Assembly: GCF_020564355.1 (NCBI RefSeq) | Contig: NZ_JAJCRR010000005.1 | Coordinates: 1 to 64,000, forward strand | Reading direction: 5' to 3' | Length of the DNA stretch: 64,000 bases | Source: Lachnospira pectinoschiza | GTDB taxonomy: Bacteria; Bacillota; Clostridia; Lachnospirales; Lachnospiraceae | In this document: in pieces, positions 48,963 through 58,486 of the stretch | Layout of the letters: each line of letters starts with the position of its first letter | How positions within the stretch are numbered: position 1 is the first letter of the stretch | Program-made: the position numbers and the translations under genes | The notes under the pieces: model-generated | Database searches by the model: none | What the model saw: only the letters and a program-made list of their open reading frames with translations | What the model was told of the DNA's origin: nothing

Positions 48963-49008
48963 AAGGAACCCCTTTATTGAGGTGACTTAATAAGGGGGTT
49001 CTTTTCTT
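48963..49008 (+). terminator. Terminator after the first pectate lyase gene
   Basis: GAACCCCTTTATT pairs with AATAAGGGGGTTC around a 10-nt loop, followed by TTTTCTT. Confidence 0.9.
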
Positions 49009-49097
49009 AAAGAAAATATATATTTTGACAATTAAATTAATTGCAAAAAGATATGTATTTTCTTTTGGAAAAGAACAAAAAGGGAGGTTTTTTTACA

Positions 49098-52000
49098 ATG
49101 ATTAAAAACAGAAGGACGAGCGGACTGCTGAGCATGGCATTGGCAACATGTCTGGTTGTAAGTGCAGTACCGGTACAGACAGTGGATTCTATTTTGGGAA
49201 ATGCAGCAGGAAGGGTAACAGCTTATGCTGAGGAAACGGCGCAGAGTACAAAGCCGCTTACAACACTTTGGAAAACGCAGGAAGTCGGTACACACGAGGG
49301 AACAGGAACTTATGCGTATGATGCAGCAGCAAAGACGGTGACGGTAAACGGTGCCGGTACAAAATTTGATAAATCAGCAGGAAGTGATGATTTATTCTAC
49401 GCTTATTTTGAGGGTAAAGGAGATTTAACCATTACAGCGAAGATGACCGTCAATAATAACGGCAATGCAGGATACGCAGGACTGTTAATCCGTAATGCCG
49501 CAGATGAAGCGGGAAGTGCCAGTGCAGCACTGTATGCAGATTTTGCAAATGGAAGCAAGAATCAGATCCGTTACGGATACCATAAAGAAGCAGCAGGCGG
49601 CGGTGCATCACAGGTCAATACGGCAGTCACAACCGCTTCTTCTGACATTTATATTAAATTAGAAGTTTCAGAGAATAAAGCAACCTATCACGTTGCTTCG
49701 ACAGCTGATTTTTCAGATGAAAAGGTAAAGACACAGACAATTTCCGGATTATCAGCAAAGACAATCGGTTTCTTTGCAACAGAAGGAGTAACTGCAGAAT
49801 TTTCGGATGTAACGGTAACTTCTGCATATACAACGGATGACGGTGCTGCGGTAAACAAGCAGATTTTTGATTCAGAGGCAGGAGAAGTAAACTTCTCACA
49901 GTCAAGCAGTAAAGATTACTCAGGAAATTATGATGCCGGAAATTCCTTTGAAACTTCCGCAAACGGCAACATTTTATCCGTAAATCATACAAGAAGCGCA
50001 ACAGTGAAAGGAAATATCAGAGATGATAAAGGAATGGATTACTTATTGTTCCCGGAAACATCAGAAGATATGACGATTTCAGCAGATATTACAGTGACAA
50101 AGCTGGATTCCGGTACAGATAAGCAGGGGCTTGCCATCGGACAGTTTAACGCGAAGACCGGCAGCGCCATGAAGTGTGACGTATTACATATCCAGAAAAA
50201 TATTGTGATCCAGCATACATTTTCAACGGTCAGCGGAACGGGTAACTGCGGTTCTCCAAAGGTTGGCAAAAAAACTGACACAGCAAACGGATATGAGCTG
50301 GGCGGCACATATACACTGACTTACACAAAGAGTGGCAATACCGCTAAAATGCAGGTTGTAAGCGCAGACGGAACGGTGCTTATGGGTTCAGAAGCAAATC
50401 CGGGCGAATTTGACCTGACACAGTCTTATGCAGACCTGCAGACAGGACAGACAGTACGCTATGGTCTGGCATTTTCAGGTGTTACGGCAGAAATCAGTAA
50501 CCTGACCTTAAAGAATGCAGAAGGTACGGTTGTATATGACCAGAACGATTATTATGTGGCAGTCGGTGTTGCACCGGTGATTACAAATGCCGCAACAGAA
50601 GTAGCTTCTGACAGAAAGAGCATGAATATTACATGGGATGTCGCAGAAGAAGGCTCAGGCAATATTAAATATGCCGTATATGTATCAAAGGATGGCGGTG
50701 AATATACAAAGATTTCTGATTCTAAGGTGAACAGCTTCAGTTATGCCGGAATGGACGGCGACGGAAACTATCAGTTTAAGATTGTGCCTTATGGCGGAAC
50801 AACAATGGGAACAGCCGTAGAAACTGAAATAACGGACTATCAGGCACCGCTTGCACAGGCTGAATTAACAGCCGCAGGCAGCAAATCTAAGGTAGAACTG
50901 TCATGGAATGCCGTAGAAGGTGCATCTTCTTATGATGTATACAGAAAACTGGGTTCTGACGGTGAAGCAGTGCTGGTTAAGACAACAGCAGAGAATGCAT
51001 TTACAGATACAGATGTTGTCGAAGAAGAACCGTATTATTACTATGTTATAGCAAAAAATGACAAGAATACAAGTAATCCGTCAGCAACGATGCAGGTACT
51101 GACATCAGACGGCCATACAGGTGCTTATGTATATGAAAATGAAGCAACAAAACTGACAGTAGCATATAAGTCCAATGATACTGTTTTTGATGATAATGCA
51201 CTGCTGGTTCTTACAGCAGACGAAGCAGGAACAGCACAGCTTTATGTAAATGACGTGCTGGCAGATACCAAAACTGTCGGTGCGGGCGATGAAATGAAGT
51301 TTGAACCTAAATTAAAGAAAGGCAGAAATGACGTTACTGTTATATTTACTGATGCAGAGGGCAATGCGACAAGAAAGACATTTAATTTTGTTGCAAACCC
51401 GGATGTTGATATTGTTGTAGATGCGGCATATACAGGCGAAGACGGTGCAGAGTCAGACGGACTGCCGGTATACAAGACTGTTCAGGCAGCAGTCAATGCA
51501 GTGCCGGAAGATAATGCAGAAGCCAAAGTGATTTACATTAAAAATGGTGAATATAATGAACGGGTTGAAGTAAAATCACCATATGTAAGTCTTCTCGGAC
51601 AGGACAGTGAAAAGACCCATTTATTCTATTCTGTATGTGTTGCCAACGGAAATGCAGACAGTATGTGGAACCGTAATGCAATGTATGTAGATACGGCAGC
51701 GACAGGCTTCACGGCAGAAAATCTGACGGTTGAAAATTCTTATGACTATACAAACGGTTCGGACCAGCAGGCAGATGCCCTGTGTATTGTGGCTGACCAG
51801 ACAGCATGTATTAATGTAAGATTAATCGGCTATCAGGATACCCTGCTGACCGATACAAGAACGAAAGATGAAAACGGCAATTATGCTGTGACAAGACAGT
51901 ATTTCAATAAATGTTATATTACAGGTAATGTTGACTTTATCTATGGTGCAGGTACTTCCGTATTTGAAGACTGTGATATTGTTGCAAGATATACAGAATA

Positions 52001-53105
52001 CAAATCAGACGGATGCTATACAGCCGGAAGAACATATGCTTCCACACCTTACGGATACGTATTTAACAACTGCCGCTTCCTTGCAGAAGAAGGCGTAGCA
52101 GACGGTGCATACAGAATGGCACGTCCGTGGGGGGCAGATGATTCGACAACATTTATGAACTGCTACTTAGGCAGGGCGATATCACTGGAAACATCTTATG
52201 GTGACATGAGCGGTAACTTAGCTGAAAATGCAAGATTTGCAGAATACGGTTCTTACGGTCCGGGATATACAGTAAATAATAAGCGTCCATACCTGACAAG
52301 TGCACAGGCAGCAAAATTTAAGACGGACACAGTCATGGGGGACTATGATTACAGTGCAAGAACTGCTACATTGTATGGAACACAGCAGGAAAAACCGAAA
52401 ACAGATATAACGGTTGTTGATAAGGCAGAGGTTGTTAAGAATGTAGCGGTTGATGAAAATGCCGTAATTAAAAATGCAGCCGGTGAAACCGTAAATCCGG
52501 GAGAAGTCAGTGTTGTCATTGAAAAAGCCGGAAACAGCGTAATTGACTCAATTATGAAAGGCTTTACAGCCGGCGGAATATTAATTGCTGACGGAAGTAC
52601 AGTAGATTATTATGACATTGAATTACAGGATGAGAACGGTCAGGCAGTTATGCTTGAAAGCGGTAAAATCCAGATTACATTTGCTTATAAAGAAGGAATT
52701 GATTACAGTAAAGTGAATGTAATTGTATATCATCTGAATGAAAAGACCGGTGTCATTGAAAAGCTGGAAACACAGCTTACAAGCGAAGGTATCCGTTTTG
52801 AGGCAGACAGCTTCAGTCCGTTTGCAGTATACTATGAGAATAAAACGGTACAAAACGATGATATCACCAAGCCGGATGATACAAAAACAGACGATGTAAA
52901 GAAGGATGATGCAGGTTCAGGAACACAGCAGGGTGAGAATACCGGTGATGTGTCAGAGAAATCAGAAAATGCACAGCAGTCTGCGGATACAGGCGTACAG
53001 ACAGGAGATACAGCCAATGGATTTGGATTCCTTGCAGCAGCAGTTGCAGCGGCAGGAGCAGGTGCTTATGAATTTCTTAGAAAAAGAAAGCTGATTCGCA
53101 GATAA
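49098..53105 (+). CDS. Cell-wall-anchored pectin methylesterase (CE8)
   Basis: The 1335-residue protein starts MIKNRRTSGLLSMALATCL, a signal peptide. Two long beta-rich, lectin-like regions and FN3-type modules (about 490-680) follow. The CE8 domain occupies about 765-1110: GYQDTLL (the Gln and first catalytic Asp), GNVDFIYG (second catalytic Asp) and ARPWG (Arg). It removes methyl esters from pectin, which frees the acid chain for lyases. An Asp/Lys-rich spacer leads to VQTGD, a hydrophobic helix and RKRK: a sortase signal. AGGGAGG at 49081-49087 fixes ATG 49098; a 19-codon upstream extension lies before the ribosome binding site. Confidence 0.9.
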   Translation: MIKNRRTSGLLSMALATCLVVSAVPVQTVDSILGNAAGRVTAYAEETAQSTKPLTTLWKTQEVGTHEGTGTYAYDAAAKTVTVNGAGTKFDKSAGSDDLFYAYFEGKGDLTITAKMTVNNNGNAGYAGLLIRNAADEAGSASAALYADFANGSKNQIRYGYHKEAAGGGASQVNTAVTTASSDIYIKLEVSENKATYHVASTADFSDEKVKTQTISGLSAKTIGFFATEGVTAEFSDVTVTSAYTTDDGAAVNKQIFDSEAGEVNFSQSSSKDYSGNYDAGNSFETSANGNILSVNHTRSATVKGNIRDDKGMDYLLFPETSEDMTISADITVTKLDSGTDKQGLAIGQFNAKTGSAMKCDVLHIQKNIVIQHTFSTVSGTGNCGSPKVGKKTDTANGYELGGTYTLTYTKSGNTAKMQVVSADGTVLMGSEANPGEFDLTQSYADLQTGQTVRYGLAFSGVTAEISNLTLKNAEGTVVYDQNDYYVAVGVAPVITNAATEVASDRKSMNITWDVAEEGSGNIKYAVYVSKDGGEYTKISDSKVNSFSYAGMDGDGNYQFKIVPYGGTTMGTAVETEITDYQAPLAQAELTAAGSKSKVELSWNAVEGASSYDVYRKLGSDGEAVLVKTTAENAFTDTDVVEEEPYYYYVIAKNDKNTSNPSATMQVLTSDGHTGAYVYENEATKLTVAYKSNDTVFDDNALLVLTADEAGTAQLYVNDVLADTKTVGAGDEMKFEPKLKKGRNDVTVIFTDAEGNATRKTFNFVANPDVDIVVDAAYTGEDGAESDGLPVYKTVQAAVNAVPEDNAEAKVIYIKNGEYNERVEVKSPYVSLLGQDSEKTHLFYSVCVANGNADSMWNRNAMYVDTAATGFTAENLTVENSYDYTNGSDQQADALCIVADQTACINVRLIGYQDTLLTDTRTKDENGNYAVTRQYFNKCYITGNVDFIYGAGTSVFEDCDIVARYTEYKSDGCYTAGRTYASTPYGYVFNNCRFLAEEGVADGAYRMARPWGADDSTTFMNCYLGRAISLETSYGDMSGNLAENARFAEYGSYGPGYTVNNKRPYLTSAQAAKFKTDTVMGDYDYSARTATLYGTQQEKPKTDITVVDKAEVVKNVAVDENAVIKNAAGETVNPGEVSVVIEKAGNSVIDSIMKGFTAGGILIADGSTVDYYDIELQDENGQAVMLESGKIQITFAYKEGIDYSKVNVIVYHLNEKTGVIEKLETQLTSEGIRFEADSFSPFAVYYENKTVQNDDITKPDDTKTDDVKKDDAGSGTQQGENTGDVSEKSENAQQSADTGVQTGDTANGFGFLAAAVAAAGAGAYEFLRKRKLIRR

Positions 53106-53138
53106 AAAAGATAATTACTCAAATTTGATAGCCCGCGG

Positions 53139-53178
53139 GGCTGCCATGGAAATTCAAAAATTTCGTGGCAGCCTTTTT
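53139..53178 (+). terminator. Terminator after the pectin methylesterase gene
   Basis: GGCTGCCATGGAAAT pairs with ATTTCGTGGCAGCC, followed by TTTTT. Confidence 0.93.
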
Positions 53179-53317
53179 GCATTGCCGGTAGACGGTTTTG
53201 GGAAAGATATATGTAAGAATTTGCATATAAATTGATATAAGAGTGAAAAATATGTAAAATGCACAAAAAATGTGACAAATATCAGTAGTTGAGTAGCAAA
53301 AATAACTGCAATCATGG

Positions 53318-53346
53318 TTGACTATCTGATTTAAAAATAATATAAT
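53318..53346 (+). promoter_or_regulatory. Promoter of the second pectate lyase gene
   Basis: TTGACT at 53318-53323, 17-bp spacer, perfect TATAAT at 53341-53346. Confidence 0.83.
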
Positions 53347-53472
53347 AAAAACAATTGGTGAAAACTTATAAAAGTTTTTTAAAAAGTTCGTGATTTTTTA
53401 AAAATGTGCTAAAAATACGAGGTTTCAGGAATGCTTTTATAAAAACACTAAAAACAAATCAGGAGGACGATT

Positions 53473-56400
53473 ATGAGAAGAAAGGTGACAAAGGCAGCAG
53501 CGCTTTTATCAGCAGTACTGATGGCTAGCAGTTCTGTACCGTATGGTGTGTTAATACCTTACAATGTATTGGCAGAAGAGGTAAGTGCAGATGCCGGTGT
53601 GGCAGCACAGGAGGAAACAGCAGCAACTGTAGGCAGCGTAACCAACATTAAGACATGGGATGCAGCAGGCTTACTGGCAGCAGCAACAACAGAGGATAAT
53701 GGCTTATCCTTAAAGGGTGACGGCTGGACAACCGGAACAGATACAGCCGGAGCAGAAGCATTTGGAACAGGAGATTATGTAAAGGCAGGAGGTGTAAAGC
53801 CGACACCAAATAATGGCGCAGTTCCGACAGCAGGATGCTACTTACAGTATACAGCGACCGACAGCGGTAAGCTGACAATTATGGAAAAGACACAGAAGTC
53901 TAATAAGAGCTTCTATGTTGTAGATTCAGACGGTGTTGTAAAAGACACAAAGACATCAGGTTCAGCAAGTACATACGATACCATTACAATTGATGTAGAA
54001 GAAGGCAAGACCTATTATGCATATATGTCAGGTTCAACAGCCAACATTTTCCAGGTTGTATATACACCGACACAGGTTGTAAGAACATGGGATGCAGCAA
54101 GCTTACTTGCAGCAGCAACAACAGAGGATAACGGCGTATCCTTAAAGGGTGACGGCTGGACAAGCGGAACAGATACAGCCGGAGCAGAAGCATTTGGAGC
54201 AGGAGATTATGTAAAGGCAGGAGGTGTAAAGCCGACACCAAATAATGGCGCAGTTCCGACAGCAGGATGCTACTTACAGTATACGGCGACCGAAAACGGT
54301 AAGCTGACAATTATGGAAAAGACACAGAAGTCTAATAAGAGCTTCTATGTAGTAGATTCAGACGGAGTTGTAAAGGATACAAAGACATCAGGTTCAGCAA
54401 GTACATATGATACCATTACAATTGATGTGGAAGAAGGCAAGACCTACTATGCATATATGTCAGGTTCAACAGCAAACATCTTCCAGGTATCCTTAGCAGT
54501 CGGTGAAAAGAAGCAGACTGCATGGGCAGATGTTGCAGCACCGGTGATTAACAGTGTAACAACAGATGAAGCCGGAGATTTCGTTGTAGACTTCTCAGCA
54601 GTCATTGATGCATACAAGGGTGCTGATGATGTAAAGGTTACAATGTTACAGGATGGTCTGGAAGTATCTACACAGACATTTACAAAGCAGGCATCAACAG
54701 CTACATTTGCACCATACCGTTCAGGTACTTACACATTCGTAGTGGTTGCACAAAGATATGGCGAAGCTGATAAGGCAAGTGAAGTTTATACATACAAGGA
54801 TTATGTACTGGCAGTGAAGAAGCCGGTTATCACATGGGCACAGAACAAGGGTAACGGCGATGTTTACTTAGACTGGATTAATATTGAAGATGCAGATTCT
54901 TATTCTGTAGCTTATAAGGAATCCGGAAGCACAGCAGATTACACGGTTGTAGAATCAGCATTATCTGCAGAAACGGGCAATTATACACTGACAGGACTGA
55001 CAGCAGGCAAGTCTTATGATATCCAGATTAAGGCACTCAGAAAGTCAGACGGTTTTGAATCTGTTTATACAGAAAAAGATTTTGAAGTAACAACAGCAGA
55101 AGAACAGCCATGGTATACGGCAATCGTAGGTTCTGCACAGGCAGGCGATGTTACATTTACAACGGCTGACGGTCAGACGGATAATGTAAAGCTTTCCGTA
55201 TCTGACAATAGCGCAGCAAAGAGTAATAATCAGGAATCACCGGCAATTGCAGGAACAGCCGGAACACTGGAAGTTAAGGGACAGGCAAGCGGTAAGATTT
55301 CTGATGATGAAGACGGATTTACATATTACTATACAAAGATTGATCCGAACAAAGAAAACTTTAAGCTGAGTGCAACATTTGAGATTACGGATACTTCTCT
55401 CACACCGGATAATCAGACCGGTTTTGGTATTGTTGCAGCCGATGCACTTGGATTAAATGTATGGGGCAATCCGGATTATGTACATAAGTATTTCAACTAT
55501 GCATCTTCTATGATGTTTAGCTCAAAGCAGAGTAATCCGTTTATGAGAACGGTTACAGGTTATACATCAGCTGATACATCAAGCAATGACGGTGTGGAAA
55601 GAAGTGTAACAAATGCTAGGTTTACAGACCAGACAGTTAAATTTGAAGTAGGCAACAAATATACATTTTCGTTAGAAAAGACAGACGAAGGTTATACAGC
55701 AGCCTGCAACGGTTCAGAGCAGAAGCTTTCTGATAATTCCTTTACATCTGTACAGGAAGATGGAACAGTTGTAGTTGGTATTGCAGTATCCAGAAAGGTA
55801 TCTGTAAAGGTATCTGATGTTGAATTTTCAAAGTCTGAAAGCAAGGGTATTACATCAAATGACAACGGTGATACAAAGATTACACCGGACGGAAGAGTAT
55901 ACTCAACAAGTACAAGTGGTTCTTCAAATTATGAATACATCTATGTACCAAATTGTGCAGGTACATTGACAGTATCAAACGGTGATACAGATGTAGTTGT
56001 AGATCAGGCAGTTGCTGCAAATGAAGTTGTAAGAGTAAATGTTCCGTTAAACAACGGAAAGAATACTGTAAAGTCAACATTAAAGCCAACAGCAGCAGAT
56101 AACATTGCAAGCACAGTAGCAGTTATTAAGGAAACAGTTGTTGATCATCAGTCATACGGACAGGAAGGTCAGACAATCATTGTATCCGCAGATGCTGATG
56201 CAGAAGGTAAGGGAACAGAAGAAAGCCCGATGAGCCTGTCTAATGCATTAAAGTATGCACAGCCAGGTCAGACCATCTTCTTAAAGAATGGTACTTACAG
56301 CGGTGCAAAGGTTGAAAGAAGTGTCAGCGGTACAGCAGATAAGAATATCAACCTTGTAGCAGAATCACTTTCTACAGACGGAACAGACGGTGTAGTATTT

Positions 56401-58272
56401 ACAGGTGAAGTAAGGCTCACAGGTTCATACTGGCATGTATATGGTCTGTATGTAAAAGATTCAGCGGGTGTAGGTATCCAGATTTGCGGTAACTACAATA
56501 CAATTGAAATGTGTACAGTAAACCACGCAGCAAATTCAGGTATCCAGATCAGCCGTGAAGGCGGTGCAGATAATGATGCCGGAAGAAAGGGCAAGTTATG
56601 GCCTACAGGCAACCTCATTAAGAACTGTGAATCATTTGATAACTGTGATAAAGGACGTAATGATGCCGATGGTTTTGCAGCAAAGCTGACTTGTGGTGAA
56701 GACAATAAGTTCTATGGCTGTATCAGCCATAACAACATCGATGATGGATGGGATTTATATGCAAAATCCGTATCCGGTGAAATCGGTGCTGTAACAATTG
56801 AAAACTGTGTAACTTATAACAACGGCTGGCTGACAACAGATGATGTAACAGCTAAAGGCTATGAATACGGCGAAGGTAACGGCTTCAAGCTTGGCGGTGG
56901 TCAGATGAAGGGTGCTCATGTATTAAAGAACAGTATTTCATTTGACAACCATGCAAAGGGTATTACTTCAAACAGCTGTCCTGACTGTAAGATTATCAAC
57001 TGTATTTCTTACAACAACTCACTGGATAACAGTGCATACAATGTAGGATTAAATACAAAGGATTCTAACATCAAGGCTTGGGAAGTAACAGGATTAATTT
57101 CATTAAACAACAGCAAGAATACAAAGCTGGAGGATTTAATCCCATTCGCACTTCACAGTGAAAACAACTATATCTATGACGGTGCAGCTTCTTATAACAA
57201 TAAGGGCGAACAGGCTACAGAAGACTGGTTTGAAAATGTAGATACATCTGTAAAACCGACAAGAAATGAAGACGGTACAATCAATATGCACGGTCTGCTT
57301 CTTTTAAAGGATACAACTAAGAACACAGGTGCAGTATTAGATGTAACAAGTGATGCAGCAAAATCCGTAAAACCGGCAAAGACAACGGTTGTTGAAGAAG
57401 AAAAGGTTGTATATGAAATGCGTCAGGATGCAGACGGCAACTGGCATTACTATGCAAATGATAAAATTGCAACGGATTACTGCGGCATGGCATTAAACGA
57501 ATACGGCTGGTGGTATATCAAGAATGGTGATGTAGACTTCACTTATACCGGTATGGCATGCAATGAATACGGCTGGTGGTATTTCAACAACGGACAGCTT
57601 GACCTGACCTTCTATGGACTTGCAAGCAATGAATACGGAACATGGTTCTACACAGACGGACAGTTAAACTTCGACTTTACAGGAATGATTATTCCAGAGA
57701 ACGAGTGGCTTTATGTTCAGAACGGACAGGTACTGACAGATTACACCGGAATGGCATTAAATGACTATGGCTGGTGGTATTTCAAGGATGGTAAGGTTGA
57801 CTTTACCTATACCGGAATGGCAGTGAATGAATATGGCTGGTGGTATTTCAGCAATGGACAGATTGATTTTGGCTATAACGGATTTGCCACAAATGAATAT
57901 GGTACATGGCTGTTTACAGACGGTATTTTAAATGCAGGCTTTACAGGTATGATATTAAATGGCGATACATGGGTATATGTTACAGATGGTTATATCAGTA
58001 ATACCTATACCGGAATGGCATTAAATGACTATGGCTGGTGGTACTTTAACAATGGTGTTCTGGATTTAAGCTATACCGGAATGGCATTAAATGAATACGG
58101 CTGGTGGTATTTTAACAATGGTCTGCTTGATTTAACATTTACGGGTGTCGGCAGTAATGAATACGGCGACTGGTACTTTAAAGACGGAACAATCGCTTTT
58201 GATTATTCAGGTACAATTAGCTTTGGCGGACAGGATTATACCGTAACCAATGGATATGCTGTAAAAGCATAA
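53473..58272 (+). CDS. PL9 family pectate lyase with cell-wall-binding repeats
   Basis: The 1599-residue protein has a signal peptide (about 1-34), then two almost identical 135-residue modules (about 60-195 and 204-339), FN3-type modules, a lectin-like region, and a PL9 beta-helix (about 895-1290). The catalytic positions are DADGFAAK, NNIDDGWDLY and GNGFKLGGG. The C-terminal 290 residues are 12 aromatic repeats of the cell-wall-binding type (NEYGWWY...NG). There is no sortase signal, so it is held to the wall by the repeats, unlike the two other pectin proteins. AGGAGG lies upstream of the ATG. It has its own promoter. Confidence 0.9.
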   Translation: MRRKVTKAAALLSAVLMASSSVPYGVLIPYNVLAEEVSADAGVAAQEETAATVGSVTNIKTWDAAGLLAAATTEDNGLSLKGDGWTTGTDTAGAEAFGTGDYVKAGGVKPTPNNGAVPTAGCYLQYTATDSGKLTIMEKTQKSNKSFYVVDSDGVVKDTKTSGSASTYDTITIDVEEGKTYYAYMSGSTANIFQVVYTPTQVVRTWDAASLLAAATTEDNGVSLKGDGWTSGTDTAGAEAFGAGDYVKAGGVKPTPNNGAVPTAGCYLQYTATENGKLTIMEKTQKSNKSFYVVDSDGVVKDTKTSGSASTYDTITIDVEEGKTYYAYMSGSTANIFQVSLAVGEKKQTAWADVAAPVINSVTTDEAGDFVVDFSAVIDAYKGADDVKVTMLQDGLEVSTQTFTKQASTATFAPYRSGTYTFVVVAQRYGEADKASEVYTYKDYVLAVKKPVITWAQNKGNGDVYLDWINIEDADSYSVAYKESGSTADYTVVESALSAETGNYTLTGLTAGKSYDIQIKALRKSDGFESVYTEKDFEVTTAEEQPWYTAIVGSAQAGDVTFTTADGQTDNVKLSVSDNSAAKSNNQESPAIAGTAGTLEVKGQASGKISDDEDGFTYYYTKIDPNKENFKLSATFEITDTSLTPDNQTGFGIVAADALGLNVWGNPDYVHKYFNYASSMMFSSKQSNPFMRTVTGYTSADTSSNDGVERSVTNARFTDQTVKFEVGNKYTFSLEKTDEGYTAACNGSEQKLSDNSFTSVQEDGTVVVGIAVSRKVSVKVSDVEFSKSESKGITSNDNGDTKITPDGRVYSTSTSGSSNYEYIYVPNCAGTLTVSNGDTDVVVDQAVAANEVVRVNVPLNNGKNTVKSTLKPTAADNIASTVAVIKETVVDHQSYGQEGQTIIVSADADAEGKGTEESPMSLSNALKYAQPGQTIFLKNGTYSGAKVERSVSGTADKNINLVAESLSTDGTDGVVFTGEVRLTGSYWHVYGLYVKDSAGVGIQICGNYNTIEMCTVNHAANSGIQISREGGADNDAGRKGKLWPTGNLIKNCESFDNCDKGRNDADGFAAKLTCGEDNKFYGCISHNNIDDGWDLYAKSVSGEIGAVTIENCVTYNNGWLTTDDVTAKGYEYGEGNGFKLGGGQMKGAHVLKNSISFDNHAKGITSNSCPDCKIINCISYNNSLDNSAYNVGLNTKDSNIKAWEVTGLISLNNSKNTKLEDLIPFALHSENNYIYDGAASYNNKGEQATEDWFENVDTSVKPTRNEDGTINMHGLLLLKDTTKNTGAVLDVTSDAAKSVKPAKTTVVEEEKVVYEMRQDADGNWHYYANDKIATDYCGMALNEYGWWYIKNGDVDFTYTGMACNEYGWWYFNNGQLDLTFYGLASNEYGTWFYTDGQLNFDFTGMIIPENEWLYVQNGQVLTDYTGMALNDYGWWYFKDGKVDFTYTGMAVNEYGWWYFSNGQIDFGYNGFATNEYGTWLFTDGILNAGFTGMILNGDTWVYVTDGYISNTYTGMALNDYGWWYFNNGVLDLSYTGMALNEYGWWYFNNGLLDLTFTGVGSNEYGDWYFKDGTIAFDYSGTISFGGQDYTVTNGYAVKA
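53653..54057 (+). repeat. Tandem duplicated module in the second PL9 gene, copy 1
   Basis: This segment recurs 432 bases later (54085-54489) with only scattered differences. The encoded 135 residues differ at about six positions. Confidence 0.9.
54085..54489 (+). repeat. Tandem duplicated module in the second PL9 gene, copy 2
   Basis: Second copy of the 432-base-period duplication. The high nucleotide identity points to a recent event. Confidence 0.9.
57421..58257 (+). repeat. Twelve cell-wall-binding repeats in three super-repeats
   Basis: Encoded repeats follow the order GMALN.YGWWY, GMA.NEYGWWYF, G.A.NEYGTW, GMI....W.YV and then start over; this four-repeat set occurs three times, with a period of about 92 residues. 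The last unit is degenerate. Aromatic residues in YGWW are typical of cell-wall or glucan-binding repeats. Confidence 0.85.
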
Positions 58273-58303
58273 ATCTGACAAACTAAGATTGAATTTATAA
58301 AAA

Positions 58304-58348
58304 GACCGGCAGAGATGTAGCGCATTGCAGCATCTCTGCCGGTTTTTC
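58304..58348 (+). terminator. Terminator after the second pectate lyase gene
   Basis: ACCGGCAGAGATG (58305-58317) pairs perfectly with CATCTCTGCCGGT (58331-58343), followed by a T run; A-rich sequence precedes it. Confidence 0.94.
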
Positions 58349-58389
58349 TATTTAACAAAAACCTTAACAAAAAACCATGTAATATTTTA

Positions 58390-58418
58390 TTGAAACAGGT
58401 TGGATACAATGGTATAAT
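58390..58418 (+). promoter_or_regulatory. Promoter of the chemotaxis receptor gene
   Basis: TTGAAA at 58390-58395, 17-bp spacer, perfect TATAAT at 58413-58418. Confidence 0.87.
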
Positions 58419-58486
58419 AAAAATAATTAGATATGAAAAAAGTGACATAGACGACACGAGAAAACAGCAGTAAGGAGGAACAACAT

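Larger units (their letters stand above)
53106..53472. other. 367-base intergenic region between the CE8 and second PL9 genes
   Basis: It contains a terminator (53139-53178), then AT-rich sequence with a strong promoter (53318-53346). I see no gene in it. The leader before the next start is about 115 bases and has no obvious structure. Confidence 0.75.

Noticed and set aside
54000..58200. Long antisense frames in the pectin genes
   Set aside because: They are Leu/His/Ser-rich mirror products of repeats in the lyase genes and have no ribosome binding sites.
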